A stretch of DNA of 64,000 nt from CAJXQU01 sp965223825 (GTDB lineage: Bacteria; Pseudomonadota; Gammaproteobacteria; CAJXQU01), in the NCBI GenBank assembly GCA_965223825.1, contig OZ245018.1, positions 1,240,001-1,304,000 of the forward strand, in the 5' to 3' direction. Within the stretch, counting starts at the first letter, position 1. The number at the start of each line of letters is the position of its first letter. This document shows, piece by piece, positions 44,701 to 52,489 of this stretch. The position numbers and the translations under genes are program-made. Below the pieces are notes generated by a model. It ran no database searches, was not told the DNA's origin, and saw only the letters and a list, made by a program, of their open reading frames with translations.

Positions 44701-46126
44701 TGGCACCGATGGCTGTGATAGATTCAAAATGGACTATTCCATTGATTACAAAAACTACCCGCCAGTCATTACAAACCCAGGAGTACAATCCAGTTTTGTC
44801 AGCACAAGCGATTCTCTCCAGATTACAGTAAGTGATCCAGAGAATGATTCCTTGACCTATAGTGCTATCAACTTACCTGTCGGTATGAGTATTAATACTT
44901 CAACAGGCGAGATTACAGGTACACCAACAACGATTGGAACGGTCTATCCAACGGTAACTGTAAGTGATGCAAGCCATTCACGTTCAACTTCCTTTACATG
45001 GGTAGTCTCTGAAGCAAGTTCTTCTGGCATTTCGAATTACCATGACGATTTCGCATCTAGTAATCCAAATGGACAATGGCGATATCTCTGGAATGAAAAT
45101 GGACCTATTGGTGACAACAATAATTACAGCCCCATGGAATGGCAGTCATACCGCTATACTAAGTATAAAGCAGATAACAGTGGTCCAGTTGATTCTATGA
45201 CCTACGCTTCACTTACCTCTACTAGTGGTCACCCAGGTAGAGGGGAAAATGATCCTGGTCAGTCAAGCGATCACTTTGTCATTGTAGCTTATGATATTAC
45301 CCAGACTGGTTTTTATGAGATAGTCGATAGTGAATTTGATGCAAACTTGTCTAGCTGGGAAGTTAATAATCAAAACCAGGGTCAAGATATTCGCATTTAT
45401 GTGAACAATACGCTGAAACAGAGTATTCAACGTGTTGATGTGAATAATTTCGATTTTGATATGTCTCTTGGCATGTTAACTGCGGGCGATACGGTCTATG
45501 TCGCATTTGGACCAAAAGGTAGCGATGGTAGTGACTACTTTGAATTTGATTTTTCGATTCAAGAAACGTCACTGACGACTATTGCATCATTCCAGTTAGA
45601 CTTTCAGACACCAACTCCTAAAACACAATGGAAATATCAGTGGAACAATGGAGGTGATATTAATAATGTAACTGGCTGGGAAAATCTTACATATCAAAGC
45701 TGGGCGTATTTTGAACAAAATACGAGTACAAATAGCCCAACTCAATCTACACCATTCAGGTACGGCAGGCTCACGGGAGCTGATGGACATACTGGTGGCG
45801 CTGCTGGACAAGATTATGTTGATTATTCAGGTACTGTTTCATTTGATCAATATGTGATAATGACATATGAGACTGAAACTGCAGGCAATTATCAACTTAT
45901 TAACGGTGAAATTGAGTTCCCAAGTTCAGGTTCGGATGGTGGAGATATTAGAATCTATGCCGATGGGCAGTTTGTAACTGACATGGTGGTTCCGAATGAA
46001 ACATCTATGATATTTAATGTTGATCTTGGATTTCTCGAAGCAGGTAAAGAAATATCTGTTGCGGTAGGACCAGGGAATAGTGATGGAGCTGATACCTTTG
46101 TAGTTGATTTTGATATAGCTAAGTAA
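41768..46126 (+). CDS. Giant secreted Asp-box propeller protein with three C-terminal modules
   Basis: The largest gene here, 1452 residues. After a signal peptide (hydrophobic 15-31, ending A-Y-S) come many Asp boxes of the S-x-D-x-G-x-x-W type (at least eight, such as S-R-D-Y-G-G-S-W and S-T-N-G-G-S-T-W) over residues 40-820, which form one or two sialidase/sortilin-like beta-propellers. Module A spans about 825-995, a He_PIG/cadherin-like Ig domain 996-1080, module B 1088-1265 and module C 1270-1452. The modules share D-F then W-x-Y, G-G-D-I-R-I-Y-x-N/D, and a G-D-T-I-Y-V-A-V-G-P-x-G-x-D-G end. A GTG start has AGGAGG just upstream. Surface glycan binding or hydrolysis is inferred. Confidence 0.8.
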   Translation: MIKYDSSRLKISSFFILLTSIITLIFSFSAYSHWTRINIGGGGAFNSVSVGKAGTIIANSDLGGSYISRDYGGSWVPIGALNSQMTMTHVQTAAFSPDSDDIILLSGQSDIARSTDNGKTFSPVTFTGTPVPSSGAVARSLAFAPSNASRVYASIRSAYNNEDSQIYRSDDAGQSFSQVSSLSLLSAPSILKLVVHPNNPDIVLALSQNGRFTSGATEALLLSTNGGSTWTNIATQFFNQSSLEIVDIAFHPNTTTSAQNPVFISVYDSGGSKVYFTSDITTSSPTWDQIHSTGNGKLALWPVNNTEFGLRMIDVVVSWHNGSSTTAWYVENGGTSWTTPLSIATARDWTGDDASSWTGGWNKMHPIFNPPLAGEIPKALGFDLTYTNTKNVFWATGQFVFKGHTLSDKESALEFSPACTSENPQNDDYWHSRGVDNITATLVDVNDTNPDVIYAGMQDIGCIVSTDQGKYWRLCNYFHYNGQDWAGTPSIEGVSSEADSENTEIANASGAADRFLNLNEGKAYGGNVYTILSDPDDASNVWMSASPDQRGDQTLLYSNDYGQSWTPSSTTITATPDVYGLSITTSPSTLSKVLYVTIDGEAYKSTNPKDTNGALWVSLPNTLCNGSNCPVRVTAADDSGNVYAGGESGLFYSDNEGQDWTAFTGLPSFSTQSSFHSSSWQGVSDIEVDPQLSGVVLISVFKSASSNSDEGGVYECAIQTQTCTQILGDPQDNQSAPYVRNLAIDPNDSNTIYVTSSASYTGPGYYDNSLGVYQTKDRGLTWENISTGLAWPSAFPISISAGDTEQVFIGSIGSGLYKKIIDSGTVADYREDFSAVAAEIVSGWSYKTNGSGTIGSSSSYVDLDSNNSDYYTSESSDYGKLSKNGGHTGSGTNVSSVDSYVMGAYTVSQTGTYFLKDGFVEFPKGDCSPYSNGGDVRVYVNDILKEATLVTNEASHVLDMELGQLSSGDTIYVAVGPNGTDGCDRFKMDYSIDYKNYPPVITNPGVQSSFVSTSDSLQITVSDPENDSLTYSAINLPVGMSINTSTGEITGTPTTIGTVYPTVTVSDASHSRSTSFTWVVSEASSSGISNYHDDFASSNPNGQWRYLWNENGPIGDNNNYSPMEWQSYRYTKYKADNSGPVDSMTYASLTSTSGHPGRGENDPGQSSDHFVIVAYDITQTGFYEIVDSEFDANLSSWEVNNQNQGQDIRIYVNNTLKQSIQRVDVNNFDFDMSLGMLTAGDTVYVAFGPKGSDGSDYFEFDFSIQETSLTTIASFQLDFQTPTPKTQWKYQWNNGGDINNVTGWENLTYQSWAYFEQNTSTNSPTQSTPFRYGRLTGADGHTGGAAGQDYVDYSGTVSFDQYVIMTYETETAGNYQLINGEIEFPSSGSDGGDIRIYADGQFVTDMVVPNETSMIFNVDLGFLEAGKEISVAVGPGNSDGADTFVVDFDIAK

Positions 46127-46139
46127 CAAAAAATCTTTC

Positions 46140-46170
46140 CCTACAGACAGCATTTGTTGCTGTCTGTAGG
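46140..46170 (+). terminator. Terminator after the propeller gene
   Basis: A 13-bp perfect stem CCTACAGACAGCA with its complement and a TTTGT loop is followed by CTCTTT. It lies 13 bp after the stop codon and 5 bp before the insertion sequence. Confidence 0.8.
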
Positions 46171-46286
46171 CTCTTTGTTGAATTGCATCCAAAAGTGATC
46201 CATTTTTCCGCCGATTTGCATTGAAAAGTGATCCACCTATTACATGCCTGCTTGAGGACAAGCAGGAGCAAATAGGAGTGATCGAT

Positions 46287-47816
46287 ATGTCTTTACTTAC
46301 TGTCATACCGTCAAGCGGCACCGAGGTGCGTCGCTGGCATTTCCGCGACGGTGTTTCCAAACGAGAGATAGCCCGCTGTACTGGGTTGTCCCGCAATACC
46401 ATCCGGCGTTACCTGAACAGCAAAGTCGTTGCCCCGGCCTATCCAGTGCGCCAATCATTGAGCAAACTGGATGAGTTTGAAGAACTGCTGAGCGGTTGGT
46501 TAGCCCGAGAAGCCCGACGTCCACGCAAACAACGCAAAAGTGTCAAAGGCCTGTATGAGGATTTACTGCCGCTAGGTTACAGCGGCTCCTACGATCGGGT
46601 CGCGGCCTTTGCCCGTCGCTGGCGGGCAGAACAACAGACCCGCGCAGGTAAACACACCTACGTGCCCTTATCGTTCGAACCGGGGGAAGCCTTCCAGTTT
46701 GACTGGGGCGAGAACTGGGCCGTGATCGGCGGACACAAAGTCAAACTGCGTGTGGCCCACTTCAAGCTCTGTTATAGCCGCGCCTTTTATCTACGCGCCT
46801 ACTGGTCTGAAGCCCATGAGATGCTGTTCGATGCCCATAACCACGCCTTCCGTATCTTCAACGGTGTGCCTGAGCGCGGCATATACGACAATATGAAGAC
46901 GGCGGTGGACAAGGTCGGCAAAGGCAAACAACGTACGATCAATAAACGCTTCCAGGCCATGGCCAGCCACTACCTGTTTGAACCGGAGTTCTGCAATACC
47001 GCTGCCGGCTGGGAGAAAGGTCAGGTGGAAAAAGCCGTACAGGATAACCGGCACCGTTTCTGGAAACCCCGCCCCGTGTTCGACACCCTGGATGACCTGA
47101 ATGATTGGCTAGAAGCCGAGTGCCTACGGCACTGGGCGCAGTGCGCCCATCCTGTTAGACGTGATCGTAAGGTTGAGTCGTTATGGAAACAGGAGCGCCG
47201 ACAACTGATGCCCGTCAGCGCCTCGTTTGATGGCTACATCGAACACACCAAACGCGTCTTCTCCACCTGTTTGATTACCTTTGAGCGTAATCGTTACAGT
47301 GTCCCGGCCAGCTTTGCCAACCGCCTAGTCAGTTTGCATGTGTATCCGGCCCATCTGGAAATGATCGCTGAGGGTGGATTGATTGCGACCCATGCAAGGG
47401 TGTTTAATCGCCATCACACGGCTCACGGCCAGACCTGTTATGACTGGCGGCATTACCTGCTGGTGGCGCAACGCAAACCGGGTGCCTTACGCAATGGTGC
47501 CCCATTCAAAACCTTGCCAGAACCGTTTCAGCAACTGCAAACGAGCTTGTTATCCCGTGCCGGTGGTGATCGGGACATGGTCGAGATCTTGTCTCTGGTA
47601 TTGCTGCATGATGAGCAGCTCGTTTTGCAGGCTGTGGAGAAAGCGATCACCGCAGGTGCACCCAACAAGGTTCAGGTGATCCATTATCTGAACCGTTTAC
47701 TTCATCCAGCCTTGCCTGAACCGATATCCACCGCGTCGCACTTGCAACTCACCACCGAGCCGCTGGCCGACACCACGCATTACGATCTATTACGCGGAGG
47801 TAAACATGCACACTGA
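46287..47816 (+). CDS. istA: IS21 transposase IstA
   Basis: A 509-residue transposase. The N-terminal helix-turn-helix (K-R-E-I-A-R-C-T-G-L-S-R-N-T-I-R-R-Y) binds the ends. The DDE-type catalytic core includes F-Q-F-D-W-G-E, Y-D-N-M-K-T-A-V and W-E-K-G-Q-V-E-K. The C-terminal beta-barrel segment V-P-A-S-F-A-N is typical of IstA. AGGAG before the ATG at 46287 decides the start. It overlaps istB by 11 bp. The gene appears intact. Confidence 0.93.
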   Translation: MSLLTVIPSSGTEVRRWHFRDGVSKREIARCTGLSRNTIRRYLNSKVVAPAYPVRQSLSKLDEFEELLSGWLAREARRPRKQRKSVKGLYEDLLPLGYSGSYDRVAAFARRWRAEQQTRAGKHTYVPLSFEPGEAFQFDWGENWAVIGGHKVKLRVAHFKLCYSRAFYLRAYWSEAHEMLFDAHNHAFRIFNGVPERGIYDNMKTAVDKVGKGKQRTINKRFQAMASHYLFEPEFCNTAAGWEKGQVEKAVQDNRHRFWKPRPVFDTLDDLNDWLEAECLRHWAQCAHPVRRDRKVESLWKQERRQLMPVSASFDGYIEHTKRVFSTCLITFERNRYSVPASFANRLVSLHVYPAHLEMIAEGGLIATHARVFNRHHTAHGQTCYDWRHYLLVAQRKPGALRNGAPFKTLPEPFQQLQTSLLSRAGGDRDMVEILSLVLLHDEQLVLQAVEKAITAGAPNKVQVIHYLNRLLHPALPEPISTASHLQLTTEPLADTTHYDLLRGGKHAH

Positions 47817-48558
47817 AGCCCTCCTGTATCAGCTAAAAACCCTCAAGCTCCACGGGATGCTGGACGTGGTCACTGACTTGGCGGGACAGCAAGCTCCAGC
47901 TTATCAACAGGCCTTGCCGGTGTTGGAGCAACTGATCAAAGCGGAAGTGGCTGACCGTGAAGTCCGTTCCATTGCTTACCAGATGAAAGCCGCACGCTTC
48001 CCGGTGTATCGTGACCTGGCCGGGTTTGATTTTACGCAGTCACAGGTGGACGAGCCATTGGTCACCGGTTTACACCGCTGTGAATTTATCACCGATGCAC
48101 AGAACATTGTCTTCGTTGGTGGACCGGGAACCGGTAAAACGCATCTCGCAACGGCGCTTGGTGTACACGCCATTGAACATCACCACTTACGGGTACGCTT
48201 TCTCTCGACCATTGAACTGGTCAACCAACTGGAACAGGAGAAGCTGGCAGGCAAGATGGGACGACTGGCCAGCCGTTTGCGTTATGCCGATATGATCATT
48301 TTGGATGAGTTAGGTTATGTCCCGTTTAGTCAGGCGGGCGGAACCTTATTGTTCCATTTGCTCAGCCAGCTGTATGAGAAAACCTCGGTGGTGATCACCA
48401 CCAACCTGAACTTTACCGAATGGCCGAAGGTGTTTGGTGATGCCAAGCTCACCACCGCCTTGCTTGATCGGTTAATGCATTATTGTCATATCGTGGAAAC
48501 CGGTAATGACAGTTATTGTTTTAAGGAATCAGTTAAACAAAAAAAGAGAAAAAAGTAA
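47806..48558 (+). CDS. istB: IS21 helper ATPase IstB
   Basis: A 250-residue AAA+ ATPase related to DnaC. Walker A is G-G-P-G-T-G-K-T-H-L-A, Walker B is M-I-I-L-D-E-L-G-Y, and the sensor-1 segment V-I-T-T-N-L-N-F-T-E-W is present. It helps target selection by IstA. It starts within the end of istA. The C-terminus is lysine-rich. Confidence 0.94.
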   Translation: MHTEALLYQLKTLKLHGMLDVVTDLAGQQAPAYQQALPVLEQLIKAEVADREVRSIAYQMKAARFPVYRDLAGFDFTQSQVDEPLVTGLHRCEFITDAQNIVFVGGPGTGKTHLATALGVHAIEHHHLRVRFLSTIELVNQLEQEKLAGKMGRLASRLRYADMIILDELGYVPFSQAGGTLLFHLLSQLYEKTSVVITTNLNFTEWPKVFGDAKLTTALLDRLMHYCHIVETGNDSYCFKESVKQKKRKK

Positions 48559-48629
48559 CTGGCTAATCTGACAATTTATTCGTCATAATAGCTGCTTGGA
48601 GGTGGATCACTTTTCACTGCAAATCAACA

Positions 48630-49679
48630 GCCTCGGTCATCACCGAAATGATGGAAGGCTATGCTTCGGGACGTTTCCAGACGAAACGGGAGTGTAAAGT
48701 GTTTTTAGAAATGAGTGCCGGTTACCCAAAAAGTAACAGCGGTAAGATCGGCCATAGAATAATCGATAAAATCCTCTCTAACCCACTTTATGCCGGTTTC
48801 ATCGAGTACAAGCCCTGGGGAGTCTCACTACACGAAGGGCAGCACGAAGGTATGGTCTCTTATGAAACCTTTATGAAAATCCAGGAACGCTTGAAAGGGA
48901 GTGCATTTGCACCCGCTCGAAAGGACATTAACCTACATTTTCCACTTCGTGGTGCGGTGGCTTGTGAGTGCGGAAATAAACTCACCTCGGGCTTTTCACG
49001 GAGTAAGTCAGGGAAGCTCCACCCTTACTATCTGTGCCAAAATCGTAAATGTCAGTATAAGGGAAAGTCTATTTGCAAAGCGGAACTGGAAGGAACATTT
49101 GAAACGCTGTTAGCAAAATTGGAACCCAGTAAAGAGCTGATCACCATTGCTGAAGGGATGTTCAGGAAGCTCTGGGATCATCGCGGTCATACCCAGCAGA
49201 AACGACGTGAGCTGCTTGAAAAAGAGATAGCAAAAACTGACCGAGACATCGAGAAGCAAGTCGATAAACTCGTTGAAACTGATAATCCAACCGTATTGGC
49301 TGCGCTTGAAAAACGGATTGAAAAGCTAGAGCAAAACAAGCTGGTGCAACGAGAAAGAATCACCCATTTAGGTCAGCCGCAGCGATCCTTTGATGAGATG
49401 TATCGAACTTCCATGTGCCTATTAGCTAACCCTTTGAAATTATGGCAATCAGAGCGCTTTGAAGATAAGCGAGCAGTGCTAAAGCTGGTGTTTTCTGAGC
49501 CATTAATTTACACGCGAAATCAGATGTATCGAACACCGAATTTATCGTTACCTTTCAAGGTGTTAGGAGAGTTTTTTTTGGGCGTGATGGTGCGGACAGT
49601 GGGATTTGAACCCAGGCTGATTAGGCCTTTCCCTATAGAAAACATAACAGTGATAGTTGTGTCGAACGGACACGAATAA
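48630..49679 (+). pseudogene. Large serine recombinase, N-terminal resolvase domain missing
   Basis: Reading from the insertion sequence edge, A-S-V-I-T-E-M-M-E-G-Y-A-S-G-R-F-Q continues into the 'recombinase' domain (N-P-L-Y-A-G-F-I-E, P-L-R-G-A-V-A-C-E-C-G), a zinc ribbon (C-E-C, C-Q-x-x-K-C) and a coiled coil (about 200-240 of the remnant), typical of large serine integrases. The catalytic serine domain is absent, so the protein cannot act. The first ATG is at 48648. The last 30 codons read through a tRNA-like stretch, giving the V-G-F-E-P tail often seen where integrase genes cross an attachment site. Confidence 0.88.
49588..49614 (-). other. tRNA 3' end fragment, probable attachment-site core
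   Basis: On the minus strand the 27 bases contain four T-stem bases, the TTCAAAT loop, CCCAC, then the acceptor 3' strand TGTCCGC, an A discriminator and CCA. The acceptor and A73 fit tRNA-Leu (inference). The bases that should precede the T-arm are not tRNA-like, so this is only a fragment, as left at one junction of an element that integrates in a tRNA gene. Confidence 0.75.
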
Positions 49680-49770
49680 CCTTTTTGTTTTCACGAGGTA
49701 TATTACCGGAGATAATGTTTTATTGGTGTTCGAGTTACTTGATTTAACGTTTTAATGGCCACTTAAACGT

Positions 49771-51087
49771 TTAATGAAACTTCTTCAACTGTCCTTGCCA
49801 TTCACGGCTTTTCTTTAAGATCTCACTCTCATCGAGTGTGGTTAGTACGCGTCGATCAAGCAATTGTTTTCCGGCAACCCATACGTCTGTGACTTGATCA
49901 CGTCCGCTTGAATAAACCAGTTGTGAGATGGGGTCGTAAACGGGTTGGGTTTCAATTCTGTTCAGATCGATAGCGGCGATGTCTGCGTATTTACCGATGA
50001 CGAGTGAGCCGATTTTGTCGTCTAAGCCGAGGGCTTTTGCGCCATTTAATGTTGCCATTTGTAGGGCTTTAAACGCGGGTATGGCGTCAGCCTGTCGTGT
50101 GTGACCTTTTGCGATGAAGGCGGCGGTGCGCATTTCGCTGATCATATCCAGATCGTTATTACTTGCAGCACCATCGGTACCGAGGGCGACGTTGACGCCC
50201 GCATCATCGAGCATTTGGATCGGACAAAAACCGCTGGCGAGTTTCATATTGGACTCTGGACAGTGCACGATGTTGATGTTGTATTTACTCGCGAGTTCGA
50301 TATCGACATCTGTCAGTTGGGTCATGTGTACCGCGATCAGTCTGGGTGAAAGTAGTCCGAGTCGTTTGAGTCGGTTAATTGGGCGTTCGTTTTTATTATT
50401 GACGGATTCTTCCACTTCAAAGGCCGTTTCGTGCAGATGAATGTGGATTGGAATATCCAGCTCTTCCGCTTGCGTTGCGATCTGTTTTAACGGTTCATCG
50501 CTGACGGTGTAGGGTGCGTGTGGGGCGAAGCAGGTGCTGATCAGCGGATCTTGTCGGAAAGTATCATGCACTTCCTGTCCTTTGCGAAAATAATCCGCCG
50601 TGTCAGTCGCCCAAGCGGATGGAAAGTCGATGACGATCATGCCGACCATCGCGCGCATACCGGCGGTGCTGGCCGCGTGTGCAGCTTGATCAGGGAAAAA
50701 ATACATATCGTTGAAACAAGTCGTGCCGGATCGGATCATTTCCGCGAGAGCATGCCGCGTGCCGTCAAACACATAATTCGCGCTCATGATCGCGCCTTCT
50801 GCTGGCCAGATGTGATCATTTAGCCAAGTCATTAGCGGCAAATCGTCTGATAAGCCGCGCATCAAGTTCATCGCGGCGTGGGTGTGTGCATTTACAAAAC
50901 CCGGTGTGATGACATGATGGCGTCGATCAAACACATTCGTGGCTTGATATTTTTGCTGCGCTTCGCTGGTCGGCAACAGATCAAGAATTTTACCGTCATG
51001 AATCGCGAGGGAATGATCGGTCAGTACGGTGTTTGCTGGTTCGATTGGGATGATCCAGCCAGCATGGATGAGCGTGTCGATATGCAT
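49771..51087 (-). CDS. mtaD: 5'-methylthioadenosine/S-adenosylhomocysteine deaminase (TRZ/ATZ family)
   Basis: A 438-residue amidohydrolase. Metal ligands appear in N-A-H-T-H-A-A-M-N, H-I-H-L-H-E-T, V-H-M-T-Q-L and G-T-D-G-A-A-S-N-N. It removes the amino group of methylthioadenosine or S-adenosylhomocysteine. In Pseudomonas aeruginosa the equivalent gene neighbours mtnA and feeds a methylthioinosine route of methionine salvage; the same pairing here, divergent from mtnA, supports this role. A methylthioinosine phosphorylase would be needed and is not in the window. Confidence 0.9.
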   Translation of the reverse strand: MHIDTLIHAGWIIPIEPANTVLTDHSLAIHDGKILDLLPTSEAQQKYQATNVFDRRHHVITPGFVNAHTHAAMNLMRGLSDDLPLMTWLNDHIWPAEGAIMSANYVFDGTRHALAEMIRSGTTCFNDMYFFPDQAAHAASTAGMRAMVGMIVIDFPSAWATDTADYFRKGQEVHDTFRQDPLISTCFAPHAPYTVSDEPLKQIATQAEELDIPIHIHLHETAFEVEESVNNKNERPINRLKRLGLLSPRLIAVHMTQLTDVDIELASKYNINIVHCPESNMKLASGFCPIQMLDDAGVNVALGTDGAASNNDLDMISEMRTAAFIAKGHTRQADAIPAFKALQMATLNGAKALGLDDKIGSLVIGKYADIAAIDLNRIETQPVYDPISQLVYSSGRDQVTDVWVAGKQLLDRRVLTTLDESEILKKSREWQGQLKKFH

Positions 51088-51202
51088 GTAAAAACCTTAT
51101 TTTGATTCTAAAAATCGATTCTTGATGTTGATTCTAACAGTCGTTGTGAGGCTAAAGCTTCGATAGAATAGTGTAACGGAAGCACAACAGGATCTCTCGC
51201 TT

Positions 51203-52198
51203 ATGTCATACGCTACATTGCAAACACTCCGCTGGTCTCACGATGGACTTTATTTACTTGATCAACGCAAATTACCGCAGGTTGAGGAGGAATTGCTCTG
51301 TGCGGATTTAGCCAGTGTGGTAAGTGCGATCAAAGAAATGGTGGTGCGTGGTGCACCGGCCATTGGGGTGACAGCAGCATATGGCGTGGTGTTGGCGTAT
51401 CGTCAATTTGGTCGTGAGGCTGATCTGACGCGCTTACGTATGGCACGACCTACAGCGGTGAATTTGAATTGGGCGATTGATCGCATGCAACCCGTGTTGC
51501 GATCAGCCAGTTCAGAAGACGTTGTATTACAGGAAGCGATCAAGATTCATAAAGAAGATATTGCAACCAATCAAAAAATGGGTGATCTCGGTGCGTCGTT
51601 GTTGGAACCCGGATCAAACGTGCTTACGCATTGCAACGCAGGTGCGTTGGCGACGGCGGGATACGGCACGGCGCTGGGCGTAATCCGGTCAGCTCATGCG
51701 CAAGGCAAGCTGAGCAATGTGTATGCCGATGAAACCCGTCCGTGGTTGCAAGGTGCACGATTGACGGCGTGGGAATTATTACGCGATCAGATCCCGGTCA
51801 CGGTGATCGTCGAAGGTGCTGCAGCGTGGTTAATGAAGCAAGGCAAAGTGGACTGGGTGATCACCGGGGCTGATCGCGTCGCAGCAAATGGTGATGCAGC
51901 GAATAAAATCGGGACATATGCACTGGCCCTCGCGGCCAAAGCGCATGGCGTTAAAATGATGATCGTCGCACCGTCATCAACGATCGATCTGGAGTGTTCG
52001 TCAGGTAATTTGATTGAGATTGAATCACGATCCGGTGAGGAAATTCTCAATCTTAACGGTGAGCGGATCGCGGCGGAAGGCGCGACGGCGTGGAATCCGG
52101 TATTTGATGTCACACCAGCAGAACTGATCACGGCGATCGTAACTGAAAAAGGCGTGATCAAATATCCTAAAACACCAAAACACTGCCTTGTCTCCTAA
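51203..52198 (+). CDS. mtnA: Methylthioribose-1-phosphate isomerase MtnA
   Basis: A 331-residue isomerase of the eIF2B-like fold, converting methylthioribose-1-phosphate to methylthioribulose-1-phosphate. Diagnostic parts are V-V-R-G-A-P-A-I-G-V-T-A-A-Y-G, L-T-H-C-N-A-G-A-L-A-T with the catalytic cysteine, and I-T-G-A-D-R-V-A-A-N-G-D with the catalytic aspartate. It works with the divergent deaminase in methionine salvage. No other mtn genes follow. Confidence 0.95.
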   Translation: MSYATLQTLRWSHDGLYLLDQRKLPQVEEELLCADLASVVSAIKEMVVRGAPAIGVTAAYGVVLAYRQFGREADLTRLRMARPTAVNLNWAIDRMQPVLRSASSEDVVLQEAIKIHKEDIATNQKMGDLGASLLEPGSNVLTHCNAGALATAGYGTALGVIRSAHAQGKLSNVYADETRPWLQGARLTAWELLRDQIPVTVIVEGAAAWLMKQGKVDWVITGADRVAANGDAANKIGTYALALAAKAHGVKMMIVAPSSTIDLECSSGNLIEIESRSGEEILNLNGERIAAEGATAWNPVFDVTPAELITAIVTEKGVIKYPKTPKHCLVS

Positions 52199-52407
52199 TT
52201 TACATTTCATAAAGTGGCAGCGAACTGTCTCAAAGACACCTTCATTTGTCCTTTATCGTCGTTAACAAACTGAGCGTATTCACGCCGCGATGTTACATGT
52301 GAACTGATAGTTCAACAGCTCTCCCTCGTCATTAAACGGGATCACAAATAGGGTCAGATCGACCGGCAGTACTAGCTTTGCAAGTTGCACTTAAAATCTA
52401 ACGCGAT

Positions 52408-52434
52408 TAAAGAATTCTCGTCGTTGCCCGATAG
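52408..52434 (+). promoter_or_regulatory. Sigma-28 (FliA)-type promoter of the chemoreceptor
   Basis: TAAAGAAT, eleven bases, then CCCGATAG: close to the consensus TAAAGTTT-N11-GCCGATAA with the exact spacing. It ends 55 bp before the chemoreceptor start, so the receptor is likely expressed with flagella. Confidence 0.8.
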
Positions 52435-52489
52435 GAATGTTATCTAAAATTTATTTCGCCCTGCGCGAACGGCTAGCTTAGGAACAACT

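Larger units (their letters stand above)
46176..48629 (+). mobile_element. IS21-family insertion sequence, about 2.45 kb
   Basis: The ends begin TGTTGAATTGCA on the left and TGTTGATTTGCA on the right (reverse complement), both leading into AAAAGTGATCCA. A second internal copy of this repeat lies at 46213-46237, as is typical of IS21 multiple end repeats. The element contains istA and istB in full and is visibly G+C-richer than the surrounding island. Eight bases on the left (46168-46175) and right (48630-48637) do not match, so no target duplication is seen. Confidence 0.92.

Noticed and set aside
46168..48637. Target-site duplication around the IS21 element
   Set aside because: The eight bases on each side do not match; any shared CTC is too short to support it.
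49588..49680. Possible complete tRNA gene on the minus strand
   Set aside because: Only the T-arm and acceptor end fit. The bases upstream form no anticodon or D arm, and the first T-stem pair is mismatched.
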